From: Sediminibacterium sp. KACHI17
GTDB lineage: Bacteria > Bacteroidota > Bacteroidia > Chitinophagales > Chitinophagaceae
Direction of reading: 5' to 3'
Length of the DNA: 64,000 nucleotides
Assembly (NCBI RefSeq): GCF_040362915.1
Contig: NZ_AP029612.1
Location: forward strand, 1,054,001-1,118,000
Shown one piece after another: positions 15,871 to 23,231 of this stretch. The translations under genes were made by a program, and so were the position numbers. Below the pieces are notes generated by a model. It saw nothing but the letters and a program-made list of their open reading frames with translations. It searched no databases and was not told the origin of the DNA. The first letter of the stretch is position 1; each line of letters begins with the position of its first letter.

Positions 15871-15902
15871 AAAAAAGTCCTCAAAGCTTACGCCATGAGG
15901 AC
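15871..15902 (-). terminator. intrinsic terminator after lepB
   Basis: On the minus strand GTCCTCA (15902-15896) pairs with TGAGGAC (15883-15877), followed by six T (15876-15871). It lies about 150 bases past the lepB stop and just before the cdd start, so the repeat array at 15959-16049 would be transcribed as 3' UTR. Confidence 0.75.
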
Positions 15903-15958
15903 CTATTTGGTAAGGAAAGTTAGTAAAATTTCAGAAAAAAATATGTTAAAGAGGAAAG

Positions 15959-16049
15959 AAATGAGAAATAAGGAATAAGAAATAAGAAATCAGAAAGTGA
16001 GAATCACATACTCATTTCATATTTCTTATTCCTTATTTCTTGTTTCTTA
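15959..16049. repeat. TAAGAAA heptad inverted repeat after lepB
   Basis: Directly after the lepB TAA stop the minus strand reads TAAGAAA, CAAGAAA, TAAGGAA, TAAGAAA, TATGAAA. The same words occur on the plus strand at 15963-15990. The 26-base arms (15965-15990 and 16014-16039) match at 24 positions with a 23-base loop. This is a fourth vocabulary, A-rich rather than G-rich, with the same period of seven. Confidence 0.9.
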
Positions 16050-17558
16050 TTATCTAATGCTCTTCATCAATCTCTTCCATCTCGGACCTTTATCCCAACT
16101 GAACCAGATGAGGGATGCTTTTCCTACGATATGTGTTTCGGGTACAAAACCCCAGTAACGACTATCCTGGCTGCGATGGCGATTATCACCCATCATCCAG
16201 TAGTAATTATATTTTGTAACGTAGGTATTGGTTTTTTGTCCGTTGATGAAGAACTGTCCGTCTTTCTCTTCTAAAGTATTGCCTTCATAAGTTGCGATCA
16301 GTCTTCGATACAAAGAGATATTTTGTTGGCTCAATAACAATGTATCTCCTTTTGCAGGTACACGTAATGGACCATAATTATCAATACTCCAAGGATAATT
16401 CGCTTCATCTGCAGGGAAAGTCATGCCGATATAATTCTCTGTATAAGGTGAATCCGATACGAAATTGGGTAACTTCCTAAGCTTCGCTAATTCATCTGGT
16501 GTAACATTGAATTTAAAGCTGCTATCACTCAGCATTTCCAGTTGTTGCTTCGTATCATCGAGATCAATGCCCAATTCTTCTTTTAAGAAGTCTGGATCGT
16601 AAGGTTTTTTATTGGTCACAACAACATATTCTGTTTGTGAGCCACCCGGCACCATGGCAGGTTCTCCATTCACATATAACTGTCCGTTACGGATATGCAA
16701 TACATCTCCACCTACCGCTACGCAACGTTTGATGTAGTTATCTGTTTTATCCATCGGATGAACGATGATCGGATATTCAGGACTGGCAAACAGTTCTTGT
16801 CTGTTGCCTTTGAATGTAAATCGTAACACATCATAGTAGGTTACTTTACTTCCGAACTCAGGTCTATTGATGATGGTATCTCCGGCCGGGAAATTGAAGA
16901 CCACGACATCATTTCTTTTCACTTCGGTGAATGCAGGTAAACGCTTATAGGGTATCTGTATCCATTTCAGGTAAGAAGGTGTGGTTTGAGAAAATGGCAT
17001 TGTGTTATGAACAAAAGGAAAAGACAATGGCGTTTGTGGAATTCTTGCACCATAACTCATTTTATTCACGAAGAGAAAATCATTCACCAATAAGGTCTTC
17101 TCCATACTTTCAGTAGGAATCACATACGCTTCAAAAACAAAGGTACGTATGATGGTTGCGGCAACCACTGCAAATACACCTGCATCCACCCACTCTCTCG
17201 AACCAGGTTTTTTATAGGCTTTGAATGCTTCTGCACCATGCCATTTTTCTTCTTTGGAAAAACCGAGATAAGGAAAATAAATGAAAGGCAACAGTACAGT
17301 AGCTGTATGATGAATAAGATTGAATCGTTTGAAATGCATCACGAAGATGATGGTGATCCAAATTGTGATGAATTGTCCGGCGATCGGAATCAATTGCAAC
17401 CAGAACCAGTATTTACGAATATGACATTTCTCAACGATCTGCCAGGTGTTATAAAAGGGGATCAAGGCTTTCCAGGGTTCAATACCTGCTTTTTTGAACA
17501 TGCCCCACATTCCCAGATGCCAACCAATGATGCCAACGATGAATAGAGTTAAACCCAT
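16050..17558 (-). CDS. lepB: signal peptidase I with N-terminal membrane extension
   Basis: Membrane serine-lysine peptidase that removes Sec signal peptides. From the ATG at 17558 it has 502 residues: three or four membrane helices and a DUF5684-like segment (1-100), the anchoring helix near 125-142, catalytic Ser151 in PTESMEKTL, catalytic Lys277 in [11 protein letters not shown], and the C-terminal box [17 protein letters not shown]. It is far longer than E. coli LepB (324), mainly from the N-terminal helices and an insertion after the lysine box, which is usual in Bacteroidota. The longer TTG-started frame (17612) would begin upstream of the promoter box at 17579-17586 and is rejected. 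Confidence 0.94.
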   Translation of the reverse strand: MGLTLFIVGIIGWHLGMWGMFKKAGIEPWKALIPFYNTWQIVEKCHIRKYWFWLQLIPIAGQFITIWITIIFVMHFKRFNLIHHTATVLLPFIYFPYLGFSKEEKWHGAEAFKAYKKPGSREWVDAGVFAVVAATIIRTFVFEAYVIPTESMEKTLLVNDFLFVNKMSYGARIPQTPLSFPFVHNTMPFSQTTPSYLKWIQIPYKRLPAFTEVKRNDVVVFNFPAGDTIINRPEFGSKVTYYDVLRFTFKGNRQELFASPEYPIIVHPMDKTDNYIKRCVAVGGDVLHIRNGQLYVNGEPAMVPGGSQTEYVVVTNKKPYDPDFLKEELGIDLDDTKQQLEMLSDSSFKFNVTPDELAKLRKLPNFVSDSPYTENYIGMTFPADEANYPWSIDNYGPLRVPAKGDTLLLSQQNISLYRRLIATYEGNTLEEKDGQFFINGQKTNTYVTKYNYYWMMGDNRHRSQDSRYWGFVPETHIVGKASLIWFSWDKGPRWKRLMKSIR

Positions 17559-17578
17559 ATTTTGTTTTTTGCTAGAAA

Positions 17579-17586
17579 CAAAAATA
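17579..17586 (-). promoter_or_regulatory. Bacteroidota -7 promoter box for lepB
   Basis: TATTTTTG on the minus strand is a perfect TAnnTTTG match 20 bases before the lepB ATG at 17558. A TTG lies 23 bases upstream of it, slightly further than usual. Confidence 0.5.
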
Positions 17587-17703
17587 TCCTTTTCAGACAG
17601 ATACTGAAGCAATCAGATTAAAACTTTTGCTAAAACGGATGAAATCCTGCTGAATGCTGTATTTTTATACACCTGAGCGGTATCAGAACTCCAAATCTTA
17701 TTC

Positions 17704-18579
17704 ATGAATCACTTTACGATCAAGGACATTGAGAATCTGAGCGGCATTAAGGCCCATACCCTGCGTATTTGGGAACAACGGTATCAGTTGTTCATTCCCA
17801 AAAGGAAGGAAAGTAAGCACCGCTACTACGACAATGAGGACCTGAAACATATCCTTCGTATTTCTCAATTATACCACAACGGTGTCAAGATATCCAAGAT
17901 CGCTCAATTACCCGCTTCTTCCATACGCTCAATGGCCATGGAACAACCGATCGGCAAACAGAATACAGATATTTATATCCATCGTTTGATAGAGGCTTCT
18001 ATTGACTTTGATGAAGATCGATTTGAAGATTTATTTGAGCAGGCCATGAAGCAATTTGGATTGGAAGCTACGATCATTGATGTGATGTATGCTTTTCTGG
18101 AAAGAATCGGTTTATTGTGGCTGACCGATCATATCATACCCGCACAAGAACATTTTGCCAGTAATATCATCAAAAGAAAGATCATTGCTGCTTTGGATGC
18201 TTTGAAAACAAAGCCTTCCACGAGTTCGCCCAGTTATGTGCTTTTTACGCCTGAAGGAGAACAACATGAAATCCCATTACTGCTCAATCATTATTTGATG
18301 AAAGTAAGTGGAAAAAAATGTGTGTATATGGGTGTGGATGTGCCTTTTGATGACCTCGAAACTTATGTAAAACTGAAAAATCCCAAGTACTTATATTTCC
18401 ATGCCATTACCCATCTTTACGAACAACCGATAGATGATTTATTAAAACACCTGAAACAACAATTCAGTCAGCAAGAAATTATCATGTCCGGACCACTCAC
18501 CAGAGAAGTAACGAAAGATATTCCGGGTGTTACACTGCTTAGATCCATGCCGGAGATGCTGGAATTCGCGAAGAGGTGA
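17704..18579 (+). CDS. MerR-family regulator with cobalamin-binding domain, CarH/LitR-like
   Basis: A 291-residue regulator with a MerR winged helix (FTIKDIENLSGIKAHTLRIW, residues 4-23, then RYY) and a C-terminal B12-binding module. The four-helix cap shows W139-x9-E149-H150, the Wx9EH signature that covers adenosylcobalamin in CarH photoreceptors. The Rossmann part has E186-Q-H188, where CarH carries its lower-ligand histidine, although the following Gly is Pro here. In the dark, CarH-type proteins bind operators as AdoCbl tetramers; light breaks the Co-C bond and releases DNA. That this protein senses light is inference. No carotenoid or photolyase gene is adjacent. The stop leads into six GGGTGCT words. 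Confidence 0.85.
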   Translation: MNHFTIKDIENLSGIKAHTLRIWEQRYQLFIPKRKESKHRYYDNEDLKHILRISQLYHNGVKISKIAQLPASSIRSMAMEQPIGKQNTDIYIHRLIEASIDFDEDRFEDLFEQAMKQFGLEATIIDVMYAFLERIGLLWLTDHIIPAQEHFASNIIKRKIIAALDALKTKPSTSSPSYVLFTPEGEQHEIPLLLNHYLMKVSGKKCVYMGVDVPFDDLETYVKLKNPKYLYFHAITHLYEQPIDDLLKHLKQQFSQQEIIMSGPLTREVTKDIPGVTLLRSMPEMLEFAKR

Positions 18580-18736
18580 TCGGGGGTGCTGGGTGCTGGG
18601 TGCTGGGTGCTGGGTGCTGGGTGCTGGGTAAAAACTTTTGACAGATGTACCTTATTGTACTTATACTTATTTTTCCAACATCCTAAATACGATATTTCAC
18701 ATCTGCTATAAGCTATTTCCCATTCGCTATCCCCTA
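18580..18736. repeat. facing heptad arrays: GGGTGCT (left) and NNNATRG (right)
   Basis: The left array, 18584-18625, is six perfect GGGTGCT copies starting four bases after the regulator's TGA stop, with an extra GGG on both sides; it fits a G-quadruplex pattern on the coding strand. The right array, 18685-18733, reads on the minus strand from the sigma54-type regulator's TAA TAG as GGGATAG, CGAATGG, GAAATAG, CTTATAG, CAGATGT, GAAATAT, CGTATTT. The two sides use different vocabularies, so they cannot pair along their length. Confidence 0.92.
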
Positions 18737-19888
18737 TTACACATACGCACTCACATCCGCTGCGGTGATCTCTTTGCCGGATAGGATCACGAGTCTTTCT
18801 ACCACATTTCTGAGTTCACGGATATTACCTGTCCAGTCATGATTTTTGAGTGTATCGATCGCTTTTTTCTCGATTCCTTTTTTGGCTTGTCCATACTCCG
18901 TTGCAATATCATCCAGGAATTTATCTACGAGCAAGGGGATATCGTCTCTTCTTTCATTCAGTGATGGTACATGGATAAGGATGACGCCTAAACGATGATA
19001 CAGGTCTAATCGAAAATTCTTTTCTTCTACTTCTTTCAACAGGTCTTTATTGGTTGCAGCTACTACACGTACATCAACAGCAATCTCTTTATCACCTCCG
19101 ACTCTGGTGATCTTTCCTTCCTGTAAAGCCCTTAATACTTTGGCTTGTGCACTCAGACTCATGTCGCCTATTTCATCCAGGAACAAGGTGCCACCACTCG
19201 CCTGTTCAAACTTACCAATGCGTTGTTTGATCGCAGATGTAAAAGAACCTTTTTCATGACCAAACAATTCACTCTCGATCAACTCTCCGGGAATCGCGGC
19301 ACAGTTGACTTCTACCAATGGACCTGATGCACGATTGCTTTTTTCATGAAGCCATCTTGCTACCAATTCCTTACCGCTTCCATTACCGCCAGTAACCAAT
19401 ACACGGGCATCAGTAGGTGCTACTTTATCAATGGTTTCTTTGATACGTACAATCGCTTCACTCTCACCAATGATCTCCTGCACTTTAGATACTTTACGCT
19501 TGAGTACTTTGGTCTCCTGTACCAGCGTGGTCTTATCCATCGCATTGCGAATCGTGATCAACAGTCGATTCAGGTCTGGTGGTTTTGAAATATAATCGAA
19601 AGCACCTTTTTTAACCGCATCTACCGCTGTTTCAATATTTCCATGTCCACTGATGATGATCACCGGTGTATCTGATCCTGTTTCCATGACTTTTTGAAGG
19701 AACTCAATACCATCCAGTTTGGGCATTTTGATGTCGCATAAAACCACATCAAAAGAACCTGCCTGAAATTTTTTCAACCCTTCTTCGCCATCAGCTGCTT
19801 CTTCCACTTTAAAGCCTTCATTGGAAAGAATATCCTTTAATACGTTACGAATAGCTCTTTCATCATCTATGATCAGAATGGTAGGCAT
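18737..19888 (-). CDS. sigma54-type (NtrC-family) response regulator lacking a Fis DNA-binding domain
   Basis: A 383-residue two-domain protein: receiver (phospho-acceptor Asp52 in VLCDIKMP, Lys102 near ISKPPD) and AAA+ domain (Walker A GGNGSGKE at 167-174, Walker B LFLDEIGD, arginine-rich sensor further on). The sigma54-contact loop reads GSFTSA (214-219) instead of GAFTGA, keeping the Phe-Thr core. The protein stops about 20 residues after the AAA+ domain (AADVSAYV), so the usual C-terminal Fis helix-turn-helix is missing. It may act without specific enhancer binding or through a partner. A TonB receptor gene lies 33 bases upstream on the same strand, so the pair may be co-transcribed. Confidence 0.9.
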   Translation of the reverse strand: MPTILIIDDERAIRNVLKDILSNEGFKVEEAADGEEGLKKFQAGSFDVVLCDIKMPKLDGIEFLQKVMETGSDTPVIIISGHGNIETAVDAVKKGAFDYISKPPDLNRLLITIRNAMDKTTLVQETKVLKRKVSKVQEIIGESEAIVRIKETIDKVAPTDARVLVTGGNGSGKELVARWLHEKSNRASGPLVEVNCAAIPGELIESELFGHEKGSFTSAIKQRIGKFEQASGGTLFLDEIGDMSLSAQAKVLRALQEGKITRVGGDKEIAVDVRVVAATNKDLLKEVEEKNFRLDLYHRLGVILIHVPSLNERRDDIPLLVDKFLDDIATEYGQAKKGIEKKAIDTLKNHDWTGNIRELRNVVERLVILSGKEITAADVSAYV

Positions 19889-19921
19889 AATACAGTTTTT
19901 GCTAAGTTAATGATTCGGTTT

Positions 19922-21976
19922 TCAGCGTAGACCAAAATTCATGCCGAAGGTAAAATTTCTGGGGGCTGCAGCATTGTAATAGCGCCTTCCTACTGCATTG
20001 ATATCATTGCCGAGACTGTATAGCTGATTCAACCCATTATCCATACTCAAAAATATCTCAATGCCTTTTTTACGGTATCCTGTTCTGCCTTGTAGTAATT
20101 GATAAGGTGCGGCACTTGCATCATTCGCATCATTCAAAGAGATGGCTGCAGTGGCATTGAGGGCTGCATGCAGGTACCAGCCTCCTATTGTTTCAAGTTG
20201 TACCCCTGTAACCCATGTATATCGTGGCACTCCTGTCAACGGATTGTCATCATACACTGTATTGCCCTGACGATAATTTTCAAAACGATACGGCTGATAA
20301 CTAATGGATGATGTGAGATATAGTTGACTGATCCCTTTGGTTCTTCTTGCTATCAGCTTAGCTTTCAGCATTCCTTCAAAGCCTTGCTGCATAGTACTTC
20401 CCGCATTCACAAAATATTCTGCTCCGCCAGCACTATTTCTTCTAACGATGGCATTTTTCAATCGAAAGCGATACCAGGATAGATCAAATTGCAGATATTC
20501 ATTGAAAGCATATCCCTTCCATCCTATTTCAAAATTCCATCCTGTTTCTGCATTCAGATCACCATAAAAATTTCCGTCTGATGGACGAAACTCTGCCAAT
20601 GTAGGTGCAGAAAAACCTTTTGCAGCAAGGGCATACCATGTTGTGGAGGGTGTTATTTGATAAGACAATGCAATACGGGGAGTTACTACAGATCGTATGG
20701 TTTTTTGGGTATAATCAGTATTCGCAATATTGACACGCTTATAACGATATGATTGTTCATTAGAGCTGATACCCACCTGAAGCATCCATTTATGATTGAA
20801 GCGATACTGCAGTTGTGTAAATACAAACCATTGTGAAGCATGCACCCGATCACTATATTGCAAAGTATCTTTTATGCCTCTTCTGTTTCCAAAATTATCA
20901 ATGTTTGCAAATTGATATTGCCATTCGATTCCTGTGTTCCATTGTAACTGATGTATATCATTGCCCCACTTATACTGCCATTGCGTTCCCGCTCCTGCAT
21001 TATCTTCTGCACGTTCTTCAAAATTGGTGATAAAGGGATTCTTGAATGCGGTTAAACTACCTGTTACAAAAGATCGAATGGTATTGCTCTCGTTGACTGT
21101 CCATTCATGATGTACACCAACATAACCTGTCTTATTATAAATGGCTGTTTGCTGTTGTACAGCTCCGGGCAATGTTCCTGCTGGCTGTCTGGCCTGCTGA
21201 GGATTCATATTGAACTGGGCTTCATTGATACCACCGGGTGTTTGATAAAAAAGATCTGTATACATTGCCAACAATCGCCACACTTGCTTTTTCTTTTGCC
21301 AACTGGCATGCCAATTAAACCCATCTCTTCTCATTCTTGATTGCTGACGATATCCATCAGATTGCAAGTGTATCTGTTTAATCGTGCTATTGAATGAACC
21401 GGATTTGTATTCCCAACCACCCTGCAATTGAAACAATCCAAATGAGCCACCTGATAATCCACCGGAGAAATGATGCTTCCCCTGTATATTTTCTGATGGA
21501 TTGGTTTTTAATAATACAGCTCCCCCTGTTCCTGCACCATAAGCAGCAGCCACTGGACCTTTCAAAATTTCAGCACCGGTTACTTGTGTGATATCGATCA
21601 AATTCAAATAGGTATTACCGCCTCCATCGGTTAATGGCAATCCATTCCAATAGACTTTAATATTTCTAACACCAAAAGGAGAGCGAAGTAAACTTCCTCT
21701 TATAGATAAACGATAACTACCGGGCGAGCGTTCTTCCATACGAATTCCCGGAATCGCATTGAAGACAGGGATGAAGTTGGGCAAAGGACTATTGCGAAGT
21801 TCATTTTTCTGAATGATGGCAATGGATGCGGGTAATTCTTTCCATCCGGCTTTACCATGAAATGCCTGTACCACCACCTCCTTTAGTACGGAAGATGTAT
21901 CTATAAAATCTTGTGCTGATAACGCAACTGTTATTACAGATCCTAAAGCCAGTAATAAAAGTTTTATACGCTTCAT
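19922..21976 (-). CDS. TonB-dependent outer-membrane receptor
   Basis: A 684-residue outer-membrane transporter with a signal peptide (residues 1-21, ALSAQD), a TonB-box-like EVVVQAF, a plug domain (IPGIRMEERSPGSYRLSIRG, then VYWNGLPLTDGGG and AAAYGAGTGG) and a 22-strand-type barrel ending in FTFGMNFGLR. It lacks the N-terminal carboxypeptidase-regulatory domain seen in the receptor at 23232. Short length and plug sequence resemble iron- or cofactor-type receptors (FecA/BtuB-like); the ligand is unknown. The nearby CarH-like regulator needs cobalamin, so vitamin B12 is a possibility, but nothing in the sequence proves it. Confidence 0.9.
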   Translation of the reverse strand: MKRIKLLLLALGSVITVALSAQDFIDTSSVLKEVVVQAFHGKAGWKELPASIAIIQKNELRNSPLPNFIPVFNAIPGIRMEERSPGSYRLSIRGSLLRSPFGVRNIKVYWNGLPLTDGGGNTYLNLIDITQVTGAEILKGPVAAAYGAGTGGAVLLKTNPSENIQGKHHFSGGLSGGSFGLFQLQGGWEYKSGSFNSTIKQIHLQSDGYRQQSRMRRDGFNWHASWQKKKQVWRLLAMYTDLFYQTPGGINEAQFNMNPQQARQPAGTLPGAVQQQTAIYNKTGYVGVHHEWTVNESNTIRSFVTGSLTAFKNPFITNFEERAEDNAGAGTQWQYKWGNDIHQLQWNTGIEWQYQFANIDNFGNRRGIKDTLQYSDRVHASQWFVFTQLQYRFNHKWMLQVGISSNEQSYRYKRVNIANTDYTQKTIRSVVTPRIALSYQITPSTTWYALAAKGFSAPTLAEFRPSDGNFYGDLNAETGWNFEIGWKGYAFNEYLQFDLSWYRFRLKNAIVRRNSAGGAEYFVNAGSTMQQGFEGMLKAKLIARRTKGISQLYLTSSISYQPYRFENYRQGNTVYDDNPLTGVPRYTWVTGVQLETIGGWYLHAALNATAAISLNDANDASAAPYQLLQGRTGYRKKGIEIFLSMDNGLNQLYSLGNDINAVGRRYYNAAAPRNFTFGMNFGLR

Positions 21977-22000
21977 ATCAACTTTTTGTACTTACAAACA

Positions 22001-22028
22001 AAACCCAGAGTTTGTAGACTCTGGGTTT
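22001..22028 (-). terminator. intrinsic terminator after pdhB
   Basis: A 10-base perfect stem AAACCCAGAG (22001-22010) with its complement at 22019-22028 and an 8-base loop, followed on the minus strand by TTTG. It lies 22 bases after the pdhB stop and separates it from the TonB receptor gene. Confidence 0.75.
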
Positions 22029-22050
22029 GCTTTATCATAAATATCCTTGT

Positions 22051-23037
22051 TTACTTTTTCATGTACATCACTTCCTTCACCAGTTTCACAGTACGCGCAA
22101 CATCCGGAATTGCCAGTGATGTTAAGTTAGGTGCATAGTGCATCGGTGCATCTGCACTTGTGATACGACGGATCGGAGCATCTAAATAATCAAATCCTTC
22201 TTTCTGTATGCGGTATGAGATCTCAGAAGAAACAGATGCAAATGGCCACTGCTCTTCCACGATCACCAGTCGGTTGGTTTTCTTCACGCTTTCAAGGATG
22301 GTCATCCAGTCAAGTGGACGTATGGTGCGTAAATCGATGACTTCAGCGCTTACGCCTTCTTTTTCCAGTTCAGCAGCAGCACCTAATGCTACTTTCATCA
22401 TTTTATTGAATGATACGATGGTTACATCGCGACCTGATTTTTTCACATCTGCTTTACCGAGTGGAATATAATATTCTTCATCAGGAATATCACTCTTATC
22501 GCCATACATCACTTCACTTTCCATGAACATCACAGGATCTTCTTCATAACGGATGGCTTGTTTCAACAACCCTTTGGCATCATAACCATTGGAAGGTGAT
22601 ACTACTTTGATACCGGGAATATTGGCATAATAGCTTTCGAAAGCAGTAGAGTGTTGCGCGCCTAATTGACCGGCACTACCATTAGGGCCGCGGAATACGA
22701 TCGGACAGCCGATTTGACCACCGCTCATCGCCAGCATCTTAGATGCAGTATTAAGGATCTGGTCCATTGCCAATACGGCGAAGTTCCAGGTCATGAATTC
22801 AACTACCGGGCGAAGTCCATTTTGAGCTGCTCCTACAGCAACCGCTGCGAAACCAAGTTCTGCGATAGGGGTATCGATCACTCTTTTGGCTCCGAATTCG
22901 GCCAACATTCCTTGGCTCACTTTGTAAGCACCATTGTATTCAGCTACTTCTTCACCCATCAGAAACACCCTTTCATCTCTTCTCATTTCTTCACTCATGG
23001 CCTCTCTTAAAGCCTCTCTGAAAGCAATTGAACGCAT
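22051..23037 (-). CDS. pdhB: pyruvate dehydrogenase E1 component, beta subunit
   Basis: Thiamine-diphosphate-dependent E1 beta subunit, 328 residues: FREALREAMSEEM at the N-terminus, GEEVAEYNGAYKVSQG, the conserved QLGAQHS in the middle and the C-terminal domain with VIDLRTIRPLD. It works with an alpha subunit and lipoylated E2; neither the alpha subunit nor E2 is adjacent, so the complex genes are dispersed here. A perfect TATTTTTG box at 23062-23069 lies 24 bases before the ATG, so it is probably transcribed alone, with the hairpin at 22001-22028 as terminator. Confidence 0.95.
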   Translation of the reverse strand: MRSIAFREALREAMSEEMRRDERVFLMGEEVAEYNGAYKVSQGMLAEFGAKRVIDTPIAELGFAAVAVGAAQNGLRPVVEFMTWNFAVLAMDQILNTASKMLAMSGGQIGCPIVFRGPNGSAGQLGAQHSTAFESYYANIPGIKVVSPSNGYDAKGLLKQAIRYEEDPVMFMESEVMYGDKSDIPDEEYYIPLGKADVKKSGRDVTIVSFNKMMKVALGAAAELEKEGVSAEVIDLRTIRPLDWMTILESVKKTNRLVIVEEQWPFASVSSEISYRIQKEGFDYLDAPIRRITSADAPMHYAPNLTSLAIPDVARTVKLVKEVMYMKK

Positions 23038-23061
23038 ATTGTCTGTTTGTTAAATGAGGAG

Positions 23062-23069
23062 CAAAAATA
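23062..23069 (-). promoter_or_regulatory. Bacteroidota -7 promoter box for pdhB
   Basis: TATTTTTG on the minus strand matches TAnnTTTG exactly and lies 24 bases before the pdhB ATG, downstream of the terminator of the preceding gene. Confidence 0.5.
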
Positions 23070-23162
23070 GCAGATTCTAAGGAATCAGAAAAAAGAAACC
23101 CAAATGAAGAAACAAGGCTCAAGTAACAAGAAGCAAGGGGCGGAAAGCCGGGTATATGCCCC

Positions 23163-23197
23163 AAAAAAAGAGTGAGAAAGCTTTCACTTTCTCACTC
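23163..23197 (-). terminator. intrinsic terminator after the large TonB receptor gene
   Basis: An 11-base perfect stem GAGTGAGAAAG (23170-23180) with CTTTCTCACTC (23187-23197), a 6-base loop and seven T on the minus strand (23169-23163). It lies 35 bases after the receptor stop. Confidence 0.9.
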
Positions 23198-23231
23198 CTT
23201 ATTGAATAACAATATTGGTAACGACTAGGGC

